Shown here: positions 25,498 to 32,367 of the stretch, piece after piece | How positions within the stretch are numbered: the first letter of the stretch is position 1 | How the letters are laid out: the number at the start of each line of letters is the position of its first letter | Assembly: GCA_001567485.1 (NCBI GenBank) | Contig: JZRA01000127.1 | Span: 1-32,367, forward strand | Source: Chloroflexi bacterium OLB13 | GTDB lineage: Bacteria; Chloroflexota; Anaerolineae; Aggregatilineales; Phototrophicaceae | Reading direction: 5' to 3' | Length of the DNA: 32,367 nt | Program-made: the position numbers and the translations under genes | Notes under the pieces: model-generated | Told to the model about the DNA's origin: nothing | What the model saw: only the letters and a program-made list of their open reading frames with translations | Database searches by the model: none

Positions 25498-25845
25498 ATG
25501 ACCCATATCATCACCAGCTTGTGCCTTCGTGACGGGGCCTGCACGGAAGTCTGCCCGGTCGAGTGCATCGTGCCCGGCCAGCCGGAAAGCGAATGGCCGT
25601 GGTATTTCATCGACCCGGACACCTGCATCGACTGCGGCGCTTGCGTGCCGGAGTGCCCGTTTGAGGCGATTTTCATCGAAGAAGAAGTGCCGAGCGCCTA
25701 CACGATGGCCGCCAATCAGGAGCGCGTGACCATGGCCGGCGAGAAGATCACGCACAAAGAAGGCGATGTGGTCGACCTGACCGCCGACATCCAGCCCAAC
25801 TACGATTTCTACGAGAAGGGGCCGGGCTACGACGCGCTGGCGTAA
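25498..25845 (+). CDS. Acidic ferredoxin with two Fe-S cluster motifs
   Basis: A 115-residue cytosolic electron carrier. Cluster motif 1 is C9, C15, C19 and C23 (CLRDGACTEVCPVEC). Motif 2 is the canonical C43-x2-C46-x2-C49-x3-C53-P (CIDCGACVPECP). Motif 1 has CX5CX3C spacing rather than CxxCxxC, as in 7Fe/8Fe ferredoxins that may carry a 3Fe-4S cluster. The acidic C-terminal extension (about 60-115, ending NYDFYEKGPGYDALA) is typical of this subgroup. ATG 25498 has AAGGA 9 nt upstream, and TATGAT at 25451-25456 is a possible -10. It has its own terminator, so it is probably monocistronic. Redox partners are not visible. Confidence 0.92.
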   Translation: MTHIITSLCLRDGACTEVCPVECIVPGQPESEWPWYFIDPDTCIDCGACVPECPFEAIFIEEEVPSAYTMAANQERVTMAGEKITHKEGDVVDLTADIQPNYDFYEKGPGYDALA

Positions 25846-25874
25846 GCTGCTGCGTCGATCGATCCGATAGCGAG

Positions 25875-25898
25875 CAGGGGGCCAGCGCCCCCTGTTTT
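25875..25898 (+). terminator. Rho-independent terminator of the ferredoxin gene
   Basis: CAGGGGGC (25875-25882) and GCCCCCTG (25887-25894) form a perfect 8-bp stem with a 4-nt loop, followed by TTTT. Confidence 0.85.
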
Positions 25899-26102
25899 CG
25901 TCTTCGGTAACTTCAACCGGCATGCCTGCGTCCAGTAGGATAAGCTTGGCCGTCGGGCTTGCGCGAAAGGACGGAAGTCAAGCCCCTGCCGAGGCCCGGA
26001 TCAGCACGCGCAGGTCAAGCGGTGGCCGCCCGCGCCGGTGCGCCTAGCCTGTGACCCGTGAACGCTATATACTCATCGTAAGCAATCTGGAGTGTGCAAG
26101 TC

Positions 26103-27095
26103 GTGTCTGACGTCATTGATCTGAAGCAGATTCCGGTCGCCGCGCCCTCGGACGGCGACGGTTGGAAGCCCGACCCGCAGCATCCCCGCCGCCGCCCGCC
26201 GTGGATCAAGGTGCGCGCGCCCGGCGGCGACGAGTACGAGAAGGTGCAGGGGCTGATGCGCTCGAAATCCCTGCACACCGTGTGCGAGGAAGCGCAGTGT
26301 CCGAATATCGCCGAATGTTGGGGGCGCGGCACCGCCACGTTCCTGATGATGGGCGACACCTGCACGCGCTCGTGCGGGTTCTGCGACATCAAGACCGGCC
26401 GCCCCAGCCCGCTGGATTGGGCCGAGCCGAACCGTGTCGCCGAGGCGGTGCGGGCAATGAACCTGCGCCACGTCGTCATCACCAGCGTCAACCGTGACGA
26501 ACGCGCGGACGGCGGCGCGCCGATTTTCGCCATGGTCATCAAGCGCATCCGTCAGGTTCAGCCCGGCTGCTCGATCGAGGTGCTGATCCCTGACTTCAAG
26601 GGCAGCGAGGCGGCGCTCAAGATCGTTATGGACGCCCAGCCTGAAATCCTGAATCACAACGTCGAGACCGTGCCGCGCCTGTTCAAGAAGGTGCAGCCGC
26701 AGGACAACTACGAGTGGGCGCTGGCGACCCTGCGCAACGCCAAAGCGATGGATCCGCTGGTGCTGACCAAGAGCGGCATCATGGTGGGGCTAGGCGAGAC
26801 GTTCGACGAGGTGATCGAGGTCATGCGCGATCTGGCGGCCGTCGGCGTCGATATCCTGACCATCGGCCAATACCTTCAGCCGAGCAAACAGCACCTTCCC
26901 GTCGAGGCGTTCTACGACCTGAATCAGTTCGCCAAGTTCTCCGAGATCGGCCGCGAGATGGGCTTCAAGTGGGTCGAAAGCGGCCCGCTGGTGCGCAGCA
27001 GTTATCGCGCCGAGCAGCAGGTGCGCGAGCTGTCGAAGCTCAATTACATACACATGCGCAGCGACGCCGCTGCCGCAGAACCCGCCGCGCAGTAG
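26103..27095 (+). CDS. lipA: Lipoyl synthase
   Basis: A 330-residue radical-SAM enzyme that inserts two sulfurs into protein-bound octanoyl chains to make lipoate for the pyruvate and 2-oxoglutarate dehydrogenase and glycine cleavage complexes. The auxiliary cluster motif is C61-x4-C66-x5-C72 ([13 protein letters not shown]). The radical-SAM cluster is C87-x3-C91-x2-C94 (CTRSCGFC). RSS at 298-300 ([10 protein letters not shown]) is the conserved serine ligand. Start GTG 26103 is chosen because GGAG (26089-26092) sits 10 nt upstream; the earlier GTG at 26094 is only 1 nt from it. The leader contains a 7-bp hairpin (GGGCTTG/CAAGCCC, 25955-25985) of unknown role. The methyltransferase gene follows 45 bp later and is probably co-transcribed. 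Confidence 0.95.
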   Translation: MSDVIDLKQIPVAAPSDGDGWKPDPQHPRRRPPWIKVRAPGGDEYEKVQGLMRSKSLHTVCEEAQCPNIAECWGRGTATFLMMGDTCTRSCGFCDIKTGRPSPLDWAEPNRVAEAVRAMNLRHVVITSVNRDERADGGAPIFAMVIKRIRQVQPGCSIEVLIPDFKGSEAALKIVMDAQPEILNHNVETVPRLFKKVQPQDNYEWALATLRNAKAMDPLVLTKSGIMVGLGETFDEVIEVMRDLAAVGVDILTIGQYLQPSKQHLPVEAFYDLNQFAKFSEIGREMGFKWVESGPLVRSSYRAEQQVRELSKLNYIHMRSDAAAAEPAAQ

Positions 27096-27140
27096 GCCGT
27101 CCGACTTCGGTCACCGTGGGATATTTGGAGACCTGCCGAC

Positions 27141-28073
27141 ATGATGAGAGAACCGAGGCCCGACCGTCCATCGATCTGTGATTACGAAGGATCGAACTAT
27201 CGTACCGAGTTCTGGGAGAATCAGGGGCGGGACTACGAGGATCGGGTCGAGCGGGCCGTGCTGCGGCGGTTGATGCCGGAACGTGGCAGGCGCTTGCTGG
27301 AGATCGGCGCGGGGTTTGGCCGTCTTACGGCGGAATACCTGAAGTCCTACGATCAGATCGTGCTGCTGGACTACTCGTTCTCGCAGCTCGAGTACGCGCG
27401 CGATCAACTCGGCGCAGGCAGCAAATTCATCTACGTGGCGGCGGACGCCTACGCGCTGCCGTTCAAACCGGCGCAGTTCGACGGCGTGAGCATGATCCGC
27501 ACGATTCATCACATGGCGAACGTGCAGCTTGCCTTGCAGCAGGTCGCGCGGGTGATGACCGACGGCGGCGTGTTCATGCTCGAACACGCCAACAAGCAGA
27601 ACTTCAAGGCTATGACGCGCTATGCGCTCAAGCGGCAGTCATGGAATCCGTACACGCGCGAGCCGTATGAGTTCGTCGAACTCAATTTCGTGTTCCACCC
27701 GCAGTACATGGTGGACGCGCTCGAACAGCACGGGTTCGCCATCGAACGGCGTGTGCCGATCTCGTGGTTCCGCCTCGGCGCGCTCAAGCGGGTAATCCCG
27801 GCCGGCACGCTGGCCGCGCTAGACACCGTGCTGCAATACAGCGGGCTGCTGCTCACCCCGAGCATTTTCGTGCGGTCGAGCAAACTGCCGGCCGGCGGCC
27901 CTACGGCGCAGTCGATCGACGTGTCCGCCGATCCGATCAACCTGTTCGTCTGTCCGGAAAGCGGCGGCCCCCTCACGCGAGAGGGAGACGTGTTGTACAG
28001 CCCGAAGTCCGGCCTGCGCTGGGCGATTCGCGACGGCATCTTCGACTTCAAGGTGCCGCTGAACGAGACGTAG
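27141..28073 (+). CDS. Class I SAM-dependent methyltransferase with Trm112-like tail
   Basis: A 310-residue cytosolic methyltransferase. The Rossmann core spans about 45-160: motif I is LLEIGAGFGRL (52-62), the acidic end of strand 2 is VLLDYS (about 73-78), and motif IV is FDGVSMIRTIHHM. The middle region (about 165-250) resembles UbiE/Coq5-like small-molecule methyltransferases. The last 45 residues, LFVCPESGGPLTREGD then YSPKSGLRWAIRDGI, resemble the Trm112/YcaR fold, which activates methyltransferases as a separate subunit; here it is fused. Only one of the usual zinc cysteines remains. GGAG at 27128-27131 supports ATG 27141 (or 27144). The substrate is unknown; co-transcription with lipA is likely from the 45-bp gap. 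Confidence 0.82.
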   Translation: MMREPRPDRPSICDYEGSNYRTEFWENQGRDYEDRVERAVLRRLMPERGRRLLEIGAGFGRLTAEYLKSYDQIVLLDYSFSQLEYARDQLGAGSKFIYVAADAYALPFKPAQFDGVSMIRTIHHMANVQLALQQVARVMTDGGVFMLEHANKQNFKAMTRYALKRQSWNPYTREPYEFVELNFVFHPQYMVDALEQHGFAIERRVPISWFRLGALKRVIPAGTLAALDTVLQYSGLLLTPSIFVRSSKLPAGGPTAQSIDVSADPINLFVCPESGGPLTREGDVLYSPKSGLRWAIRDGIFDFKVPLNET

Positions 28074-28087
28074 ACCGGCTCATCCCT

Positions 28088-28201
28088 AAGCACGAAGTTG
28101 AAAGTGATGAGTGATGAGAAAGCGCCGCGCCGTGTTCATTGAGCGACACAGCGTGGCATTTTCCCATCACTCATCACTCGACGCCTTCAACTACTCGCTT
28201 A
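28088..28201. repeat. Dispersed palindromic repeat, full copy (copy E)
   Basis: A long imperfect palindrome. AGTGATGAGTGATG (28103-28116) pairs perfectly with CATCACTCATCACT (28165-28178), GCCGCGC (28124-28130) with GCGTGGC (28151-28157, one G-U), and GTGT with ACAC, around a 10-nt loop TCATTGAGCG. Outer GTTGAA/TTCAAC and AAGC/GCTT extend the symmetry. Its right end (TTA, 28199-28201) is the stop codon of the minus-strand kinase-like gene. It lies between convergent genes and could also stop transcription in both directions. Confidence 0.8.
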
Positions 28202-29812
28202 ACGTGCGTTCGATACGTAGCTCTTGTCCTCTTGGAACAGTTCGTTCTTGACGGCAAGAGTCCACTGATCGGGGCTGAGCAGCTGCTTGTTGTCGCGCAT
28301 CTTGATCAGCTGCTGCTTCAGTTTCTCGAAGCGGGAGATCATCGCATTGATCTCGCCCGGCGTGAGCAGATCGGTCACCAGATCGGAGAGCACCCGCGTA
28401 TCCAGTTGGATAAGCCGATTGGCGAGGTCGGCGTCGACATACTTTGAGAGCGGTGGCAGTTCCTGATTACGGATGCTGATGTTGTCGTTCGTACCGAGCG
28501 CCATGTCATTATCGATGCCGGTTACCTTAACATTGCCGTTCAAGTCCGTTGAGATGTAGATGTTGCCGGCGTTACGGTCGACTTGGAAGCACAGCAGGTC
28601 GATCAAGTGGAGGCGCGAAAGCTGCTGCATCAGCTTGGCATTGTTGAGGTCGAGCGTATTGTCACGCCGCATCGCATCGACACTACGGCCTTTCGCTTTT
28701 TCCATATAGCTGCCGGACTTGTCACCCGTGTTCGTCTCCTGAAACGCGAGCTGGGCATGCGCGATCACATTGGCGCCGAGCAGTTGATCGATGCGCGACA
28801 TCGCGACGTCCCGGTTGGCAAGGCGCGGGTTGTGAGGGTTTATGCCGACCAGTTGGGTGCCGATGTAGAACTCATTCTGTTTGGCGTTCCATTCGGTGCG
28901 GGCCGTATCCATCTCGGCCTGAATCTGTTGTACCTCATCGTTGACGACCTCAAGTTGATCTTGAATGGCTTTTGCGGCGTTCGCGTCAGGGTTATCGCCG
29001 AGCGCCGTGAGCTGTGCGTTGAGGTCAATTTGCTGCTGCATCTTCGCGCGCAGGCGTGTGCCGATTTGGCCGATGCGTATCCCGTTGGCATCCTCGGCGG
29101 TGTCGAATTCCTGCTGGTCTTTGAAAGCGAACGCGTCCTTGTTCTGCTTGAAGAACCCCTCTGTACCCGACTGGTTGTAGCGCGTGACCTCGGACGAGCC
29201 ACCCCGATCCCCGCCGGTGATGTTGCTCTGGAGCAAGCGCATGGCCTGCGGGGTCTTCGAACTCGACAAGGCGTTGGCGATCATCGCGCCGCCGAGCTTA
29301 GGATCGCCAGTAGCGTAGCGCGTCTGCGTCATGATGAGGCTGGCGCGCTCCTTTTGAAGCTCGGTTTTCATGTTGTAGATGGCCTGCCGCTTCCGCTTGG
29401 TGCCACTCAACGTGCCGAACCCCTTCGAATCGATTTTGGCAATCAGCGGATCCAACGCCGCCTGTGCTTCAGCGATGATATCGAGCGCGTTGCGGAAGTT
29501 CGCGGTGACTTCCCCGGCGTTTCGCCCGACGGTATTGGAACGTATGAAATTCCGATAAGTGTCGAGCTTGGTTAGAAACGCCTTGTAGCGTGTCGATTTC
29601 TTCTTGGGTTCACCCGCTAGCGCGATCATCGCAGCGGAATCGGGCAGGCGCTGCAGCAGGTTGAGATGCTGCAGGGTGGCGCGGTTGCCGATCACCCGCT
29701 GCATCGCGACGACATCGTGTACGGCAGGCTGCGGTACATCGATAAACCCGCTGCCTTTACTGCGCTTGCGCGCGGGTCGGCGGGTTGGCGCAATGCGAGT
29801 ATGAAACATCAT
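28199..29812 (-). CDS. Kinase-like putative effector with IGNRA motif
   Basis: A 537-residue soluble protein without signal peptide, not assignable to a named family by eye. The N-terminus is basic (RRPARKRSKG), then QRVIGNRATLQHL (39-50). This motif resembles the QRxIGNxAV words found in DUF4157 and related proteins linked to extracellular contractile injection systems. A helical region (about 70-190) follows, then a glycine-rich loop (GGDRGGSSEV, 200-209) with a candidate ATP lysine K222 (GFFKQN) and a long coiled coil (about 245-315). A kinase-type catalytic site follows: VDRNAGN (411-417, catalytic D412 and N417) and GIDND (432-436, metal-binding D434/D436). The loop resembles PI3/4-kinase-like and FAM20-like atypical kinases. 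AGGAG precedes ATG 29812. Codon use is more mixed than in the core genes, suggesting transfer. Confidence 0.68.
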   Translation of the reverse strand: MMFHTRIAPTRRPARKRSKGSGFIDVPQPAVHDVVAMQRVIGNRATLQHLNLLQRLPDSAAMIALAGEPKKKSTRYKAFLTKLDTYRNFIRSNTVGRNAGEVTANFRNALDIIAEAQAALDPLIAKIDSKGFGTLSGTKRKRQAIYNMKTELQKERASLIMTQTRYATGDPKLGGAMIANALSSSKTPQAMRLLQSNITGGDRGGSSEVTRYNQSGTEGFFKQNKDAFAFKDQQEFDTAEDANGIRIGQIGTRLRAKMQQQIDLNAQLTALGDNPDANAAKAIQDQLEVVNDEVQQIQAEMDTARTEWNAKQNEFYIGTQLVGINPHNPRLANRDVAMSRIDQLLGANVIAHAQLAFQETNTGDKSGSYMEKAKGRSVDAMRRDNTLDLNNAKLMQQLSRLHLIDLLCFQVDRNAGNIYISTDLNGNVKVTGIDNDMALGTNDNISIRNQELPPLSKYVDADLANRLIQLDTRVLSDLVTDLLTPGEINAMISRFEKLKQQLIKMRDNKQLLSPDQWTLAVKNELFQEDKSYVSNAR

Positions 29813-29899
29813 CCACTTCTCCTCTAAGCCTTACTGTGTTTGAGGATTCCTCTCTAAGCCGGTGTTCGTAAGTCGAGAGATCCGGTCTCCCATCTTGCA

Positions 29900-29963
29900 G
29901 CGTTAGTCGAGCTATACGGCGCGGCGTTTTCTCATCACTCATCACCTTCAACTTCGCGCTTAG
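29900..29963. repeat. Dispersed palindromic repeat, diverged copy (copy F)
   Basis: CGTTAGTCGAGCTATACGGC, then GCGGCGTTTTCTCATCACTC, ATCACCTTCAACTTCGCGCTTAG aligns with copies D and E (core TTTTCTCATCACTCATCAC, then CTTCAACT and CGCTTA) after a short deletion. It sits in the gap upstream of the kinase-like gene; the remaining sequence of that 275-bp gap shows no gene. Confidence 0.55.
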
Positions 29964-30087
29964 GTGTTGTGCCGATGAACGTTCGCCACCGAATCCCCGG
30001 TATCCCCAAATAGATCGTACTCAGATGGAGAGGAAAGGACAAGTTCATGCCTTCATGCTGCGTTGGGGGCGTCCGCGTGCTCCTCGT

Positions 30088-30564
30088 CTATGTATCATCC
30101 GTGTCGGCCAAGTGGCGTTCGATCTTGTCGATAGCGTGCAGCGCGTCCGTTTCGCCGGAGGCGACGGCGTACAGCCCCGGCAGATACAAGTCCATCGTCG
30201 TGACGTTGTCATAGATGATGAACTGCAGCGACTTGGGCGTTGGGTCGGCGTCCGGCACGGTTAACGCGGTGCGATAGCGCAGGTCGCCGTCCGAGAGGTC
30301 GAACTCGAACGCGCCGTTCAACATGCCGTAGTTGGCGTGAGTGATGAACTCCATGACCTCGCCGTATTGTTCGGGTGGAATCTCGATCGGGCAGACCGAA
30401 TAAAACAACAGCGAGCGGCGTTCCTCCAGCGCGTGGGCGATACACGTCCATACCCCATTCTCGCCCTTGAACAGCATGTGGAGGCTGTTGGTCTCCTCAA
30501 TGCGCTTGACCGGCCAACCATCGTCGACCAGAAACTGAGTCGCCGCTTCAAACATACTCCTCAC
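30088..30564 (-). CDS. YbjN-like / secretion-chaperone-fold protein
   Basis: A 158-residue cytosolic protein with the alternating helix and sheet pattern of the YbjN family, which shares the fold of type III secretion chaperones. It begins FEAATQFLVDDGWPVKRIEE, followed by strands LHMLFKG and WTCIAHALEERRSLLFYSVCP. A helix then carries PPEQYGEVMEFITHANYGML, with AFEFDLSDGDLRYRTAL after it; the ITHANYGMLNGAFEFD pattern is characteristic. GTG 30564 is the likely start, with AAAGGA 7 nt upstream; an internal ATG at 30555 has a site that is too close. It lies 24 bp behind the large edge gene, so they share a transcript. In this setting a chaperone for the neighbouring large proteins is plausible but is an inference. 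Confidence 0.75.
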   Translation of the reverse strand: MRSMFEAATQFLVDDGWPVKRIEETNSLHMLFKGENGVWTCIAHALEERRSLLFYSVCPIEIPPEQYGEVMEFITHANYGMLNGAFEFDLSDGDLRYRTALTVPDADPTPKSLQFIIYDNVTTMDLYLPGLYAVASGETDALHAIDKIERHLADTDDT

Positions 30565-30588
30565 GAGAGCGTCCTTTCGAGCCGTGGC

Positions 30589-32367
30589 CTAGTACTTCCA
30601 CGGTTCCTTGTCGTCGTCTTTTTCTGGCTTGTTGTCATAGATGCCGTACTTCTGCTTCAGCTCCATCTCGAGCGTCATGATCTCAATGAGCTTCTTGGTC
30701 AGTTCGACCCGGAGATCCGGGTTGTCGCTGAAGGTTCCCTTGTCGTCGATGATCTGCTTGGCGCGCTTGAACTGCTCATCGACATCCGAATCCTTGCTCA
30801 GAATACGGTTGATTACCCAGTTGCCACCGCGCGTCTCACCGCCGTACTGCACGGCGTCTTTGACGACCTTGACGAACTTGTACTTCACCACCGCCAGCTT
30901 CATGTTGTAGTTGTACGTCTTGCCGACGCCCTTGCCGATCTTGCCGGGGATACCCGCGATCGTGCCGGGGAGCTTCTTGATTCCGCCGCCGACTTTCTTG
31001 CCGACCCCGATCAACCCTTCCTTGACCGTTTCCAACGTGCCTTTTTCGACTTCAGGCTCCTCGTAGTCGGTCGGGTTGTCCCAGTCCTCTTCGGGCTGCT
31101 GCGGCATATCCTGCGGGAACGGCTGGCTGCCCAGATGCTTGATGTTGTACTCCTGCCGTTCCGGGGGTTGTTCCTTATCTTCGGTCAGTTTCGCGATTGC
31201 CTTCGAGACCTTGTTCAGCCCTTCCTTGAGCTGCATGCCGATGGTCTTTGGTTTGTCCTTCTCTTTCCAGTCGTGCATGATGAGGTCGCGCGCTTGTATG
31301 AACAGCACCTTGCCGTCGCGGATTTCTTGCAGCATCTTCTCGTCGATGCCGTGCTGCTTGACGGCCTTGATGGAAATCGGGTCGCCATCCAGCGCGCGCT
31401 TGAGTAGGGCCGTGCTGGCGTACTTGCCACTGCGCTCGAAGACATCGGTCTCCGACCCGCGCAAGCCGAGGCGCGCCTTGTAACGCGATTCAAGCTCTTT
31501 GCCGGTGTTGTAGCTATCTTGCAGCTTTTCGCCGACCTTCTTAGCCATGCGGATGCCGCGCACGATCATCTTGACGGGGATACCGGCCGATGCCGCGACG
31601 CCGGTCATAATCAAGATGTCGCCGATGAGAGCGAGGCCGGACACCACGCCGTCGCCGATTGCGCGCTTCATCAGCGTCGCGCCACGATCTTCGCCGTGCT
31701 TCAGCGCGCCCTTCATGGCCTTCTGCTGTTCGTCGCCGCTGCCCTCGGCTTCCTTGCCGAGATCCTTGTAACCTGAGCTGAGCGATCCCTGAATGCCCGC
31801 GTCGATCCCCGCCTTCACCATCATGGCGGTGTTGGTGATGATGCCGACGATGGGCACGCCGAGGTCGGTGAGCGCAGTGGTCGCGCCTGTGGACTCTGCC
31901 ACCTCGCTGAGCTGGAATTGCTCGACCACCCTGAGCGTCCTGCGCGTGACATTCGCCACGGCTTTGAACACGCTGAAGATGTTGTCTCTGAGCTTCTTCT
32001 CGCCCAGCTTCTGCTGCGCGCTGTTGCCGTCCTTAATCAGAAGGATTGACGCGACGGTGTCGGTGATTTCCCCGGCGAGCGCCGGCACCGACGGGATCGC
32101 CTTGAGCAGCCCTTCGTCGTCCTGCGTGCCGCCGCTGATGGTGTTGACCAGCTTACCGACCGGCTTACCTGCTATTTTCGTGCCCATCGTGACTTTGCCG
32201 AGGATATCTGTTACCTTGTCGACATCCTCGGTGATCTTCTCGGTACTTTGCGGGCCTTTCTCTTTCTGGGTGCTGCCGCGATTGCCGCCGATCGTGAAGC
32301 CGCCGCGGTCGGTCTGCGGCGCGACCGTGCCGCGAGTCCATCCGCCGCCGCCGCCACCTCCCCGGCT
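30589..32367 (-). CDS. Large protein of unknown function, truncated by the window edge
   Basis: 592 C-terminal residues are visible. The frame stays open to base 32367, past the internal Met at 32187, so the true start is outside. The first visible part is a poly-glycine segment (SRGGGGGGGWTRGT), then charged helical sequence. Two hydrophobic helices follow (near LTDLGVPIVGIITNTAMMVK and VVSGLALIGDILIMTGVAAS), a charged middle with PPERQEYN and EEPEVEKG, and a glycine/lysine-rich stretch (GVGKKVGGGIKKLPG, then TIAGIPGKIGKGVG) that could insert into membranes. The C-terminus is helical and acidic (KPEKDDDKEPWKY). I recognise no family. Size, low-complexity glycine and amphipathic segments, and the YbjN-like neighbour fit a secreted or injected cargo protein, but this is a guess. 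Confidence 0.7.
   Translation of the reverse strand, partial: SRGGGGGGGWTRGTVAPQTDRGGFTIGGNRGSTQKEKGPQSTEKITEDVDKVTDILGKVTMGTKIAGKPVGKLVNTISGGTQDDEGLLKAIPSVPALAGEITDTVASILLIKDGNSAQQKLGEKKLRDNIFSVFKAVANVTRRTLRVVEQFQLSEVAESTGATTALTDLGVPIVGIITNTAMMVKAGIDAGIQGSLSSGYKDLGKEAEGSGDEQQKAMKGALKHGEDRGATLMKRAIGDGVVSGLALIGDILIMTGVAASAGIPVKMIVRGIRMAKKVGEKLQDSYNTGKELESRYKARLGLRGSETDVFERSGKYASTALLKRALDGDPISIKAVKQHGIDEKMLQEIRDGKVLFIQARDLIMHDWKEKDKPKTIGMQLKEGLNKVSKAIAKLTEDKEQPPERQEYNIKHLGSQPFPQDMPQQPEEDWDNPTDYEEPEVEKGTLETVKEGLIGVGKKVGGGIKKLPGTIAGIPGKIGKGVGKTYNYNMKLAVVKYKFVKVVKDAVQYGGETRGGNWVINRILSKDSDVDEQFKRAKQIIDDKGTFSDNPDLRVELTKKLIEIMTLEMELKQKYGIYDNKPEKDDDKEPWKY

Noticed and set aside
23690..28447. Two plus-strand frames both beginning MSDTAWHF (at 23690 and 28139), which look like a protein family
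   Set aside because: Both start inside copies D and E of the dispersed repeat and continue antisense to real genes. The similarity comes from the DNA repeat, not from protein homology.

Overview
The window is about 32 kb of GC-rich (roughly 60% or more) bacterial DNA. The gene content points to the phylum Chloroflexota, probably an Anaerolineae-type lineage. It has a secreted SH3b-DUF3160 protein, threonine-rich-linker lipoproteins, an F420-type deazaflavin oxidoreductase, an acidic 8-Cys ferredoxin, and many short intergenic repeats built from CTGAC and CACTCATCACT words. This placement is inferred from protein families and repeat style; no rRNA or other phylogenetic marker is present. No tRNA, rRNA, CRISPR array, transposase or phage gene was found.

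Layout. 1-8.3 kb: a secreted SH3b-DUF3160 protein (+), a TPR protein (-), homoserine dehydrogenase (+), and a compact minus-strand operon of cupin, L,D-transpeptidase and Fur-family regulator. 8.4-13.1 kb: a secreted M64-like metallopeptidase with clear promoter and terminator, a SET-domain protein, and cysM behind a long leader. 13.2-19.7 kb: a palindromic element in front of glmS, an M1-family lipoprotein peptidase, and a six-repeat SH3b protein whose M23 endopeptidase end is split off by a one-base frameshift. 19.7-20.6 kb: a gene-poor stretch full of short iterated sequences. 20.6-28.1 kb: a GAF histidine kinase, L-serine dehydratase (-), a deazaflavin-dependent reductase (-), a ComEA-like protein, a ferredoxin, lipoyl synthase and a methyltransferase. 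28.2 kb to the right edge: three minus-strand genes of different character. They are a protein with an IGNRA motif and a kinase-like catalytic loop, a YbjN-like putative chaperone, and a large protein running off the edge. They look like the end of an accessory island, possibly one encoding contractile-injection-system cargo.

The two strongest non-coding observations are these. (1) A complete apparent cysteine attenuator lies upstream of cysM: a promoter, an 18-residue leader peptide with four Cys codons, mutually exclusive antiterminator and terminator helices, and a U-tract. (2) A candidate replication origin lies at about 20.0-20.5 kb. It has about ten TGTCGAYAA 9-mers (TTATCGACA on the other strand, one base from the DnaA box), mostly spaced by whole helical turns. 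They are followed by a box, a GC-rich spacer and a CTACTA tract laid out like the bacterial basal unwinding system. A dispersed palindromic repeat that supplies gene stop codons, and the frameshifted SH3b-M23 gene, are also notable.

Much of the coding content concerns the cell envelope (L,D-transpeptidase, M23, GlmS, SH3b proteins) and amino-acid or sulfur metabolism (homoserine dehydrogenase, CysM, L-serine dehydratase, LipA). All functional calls rest on motifs read by eye; no database search was run.
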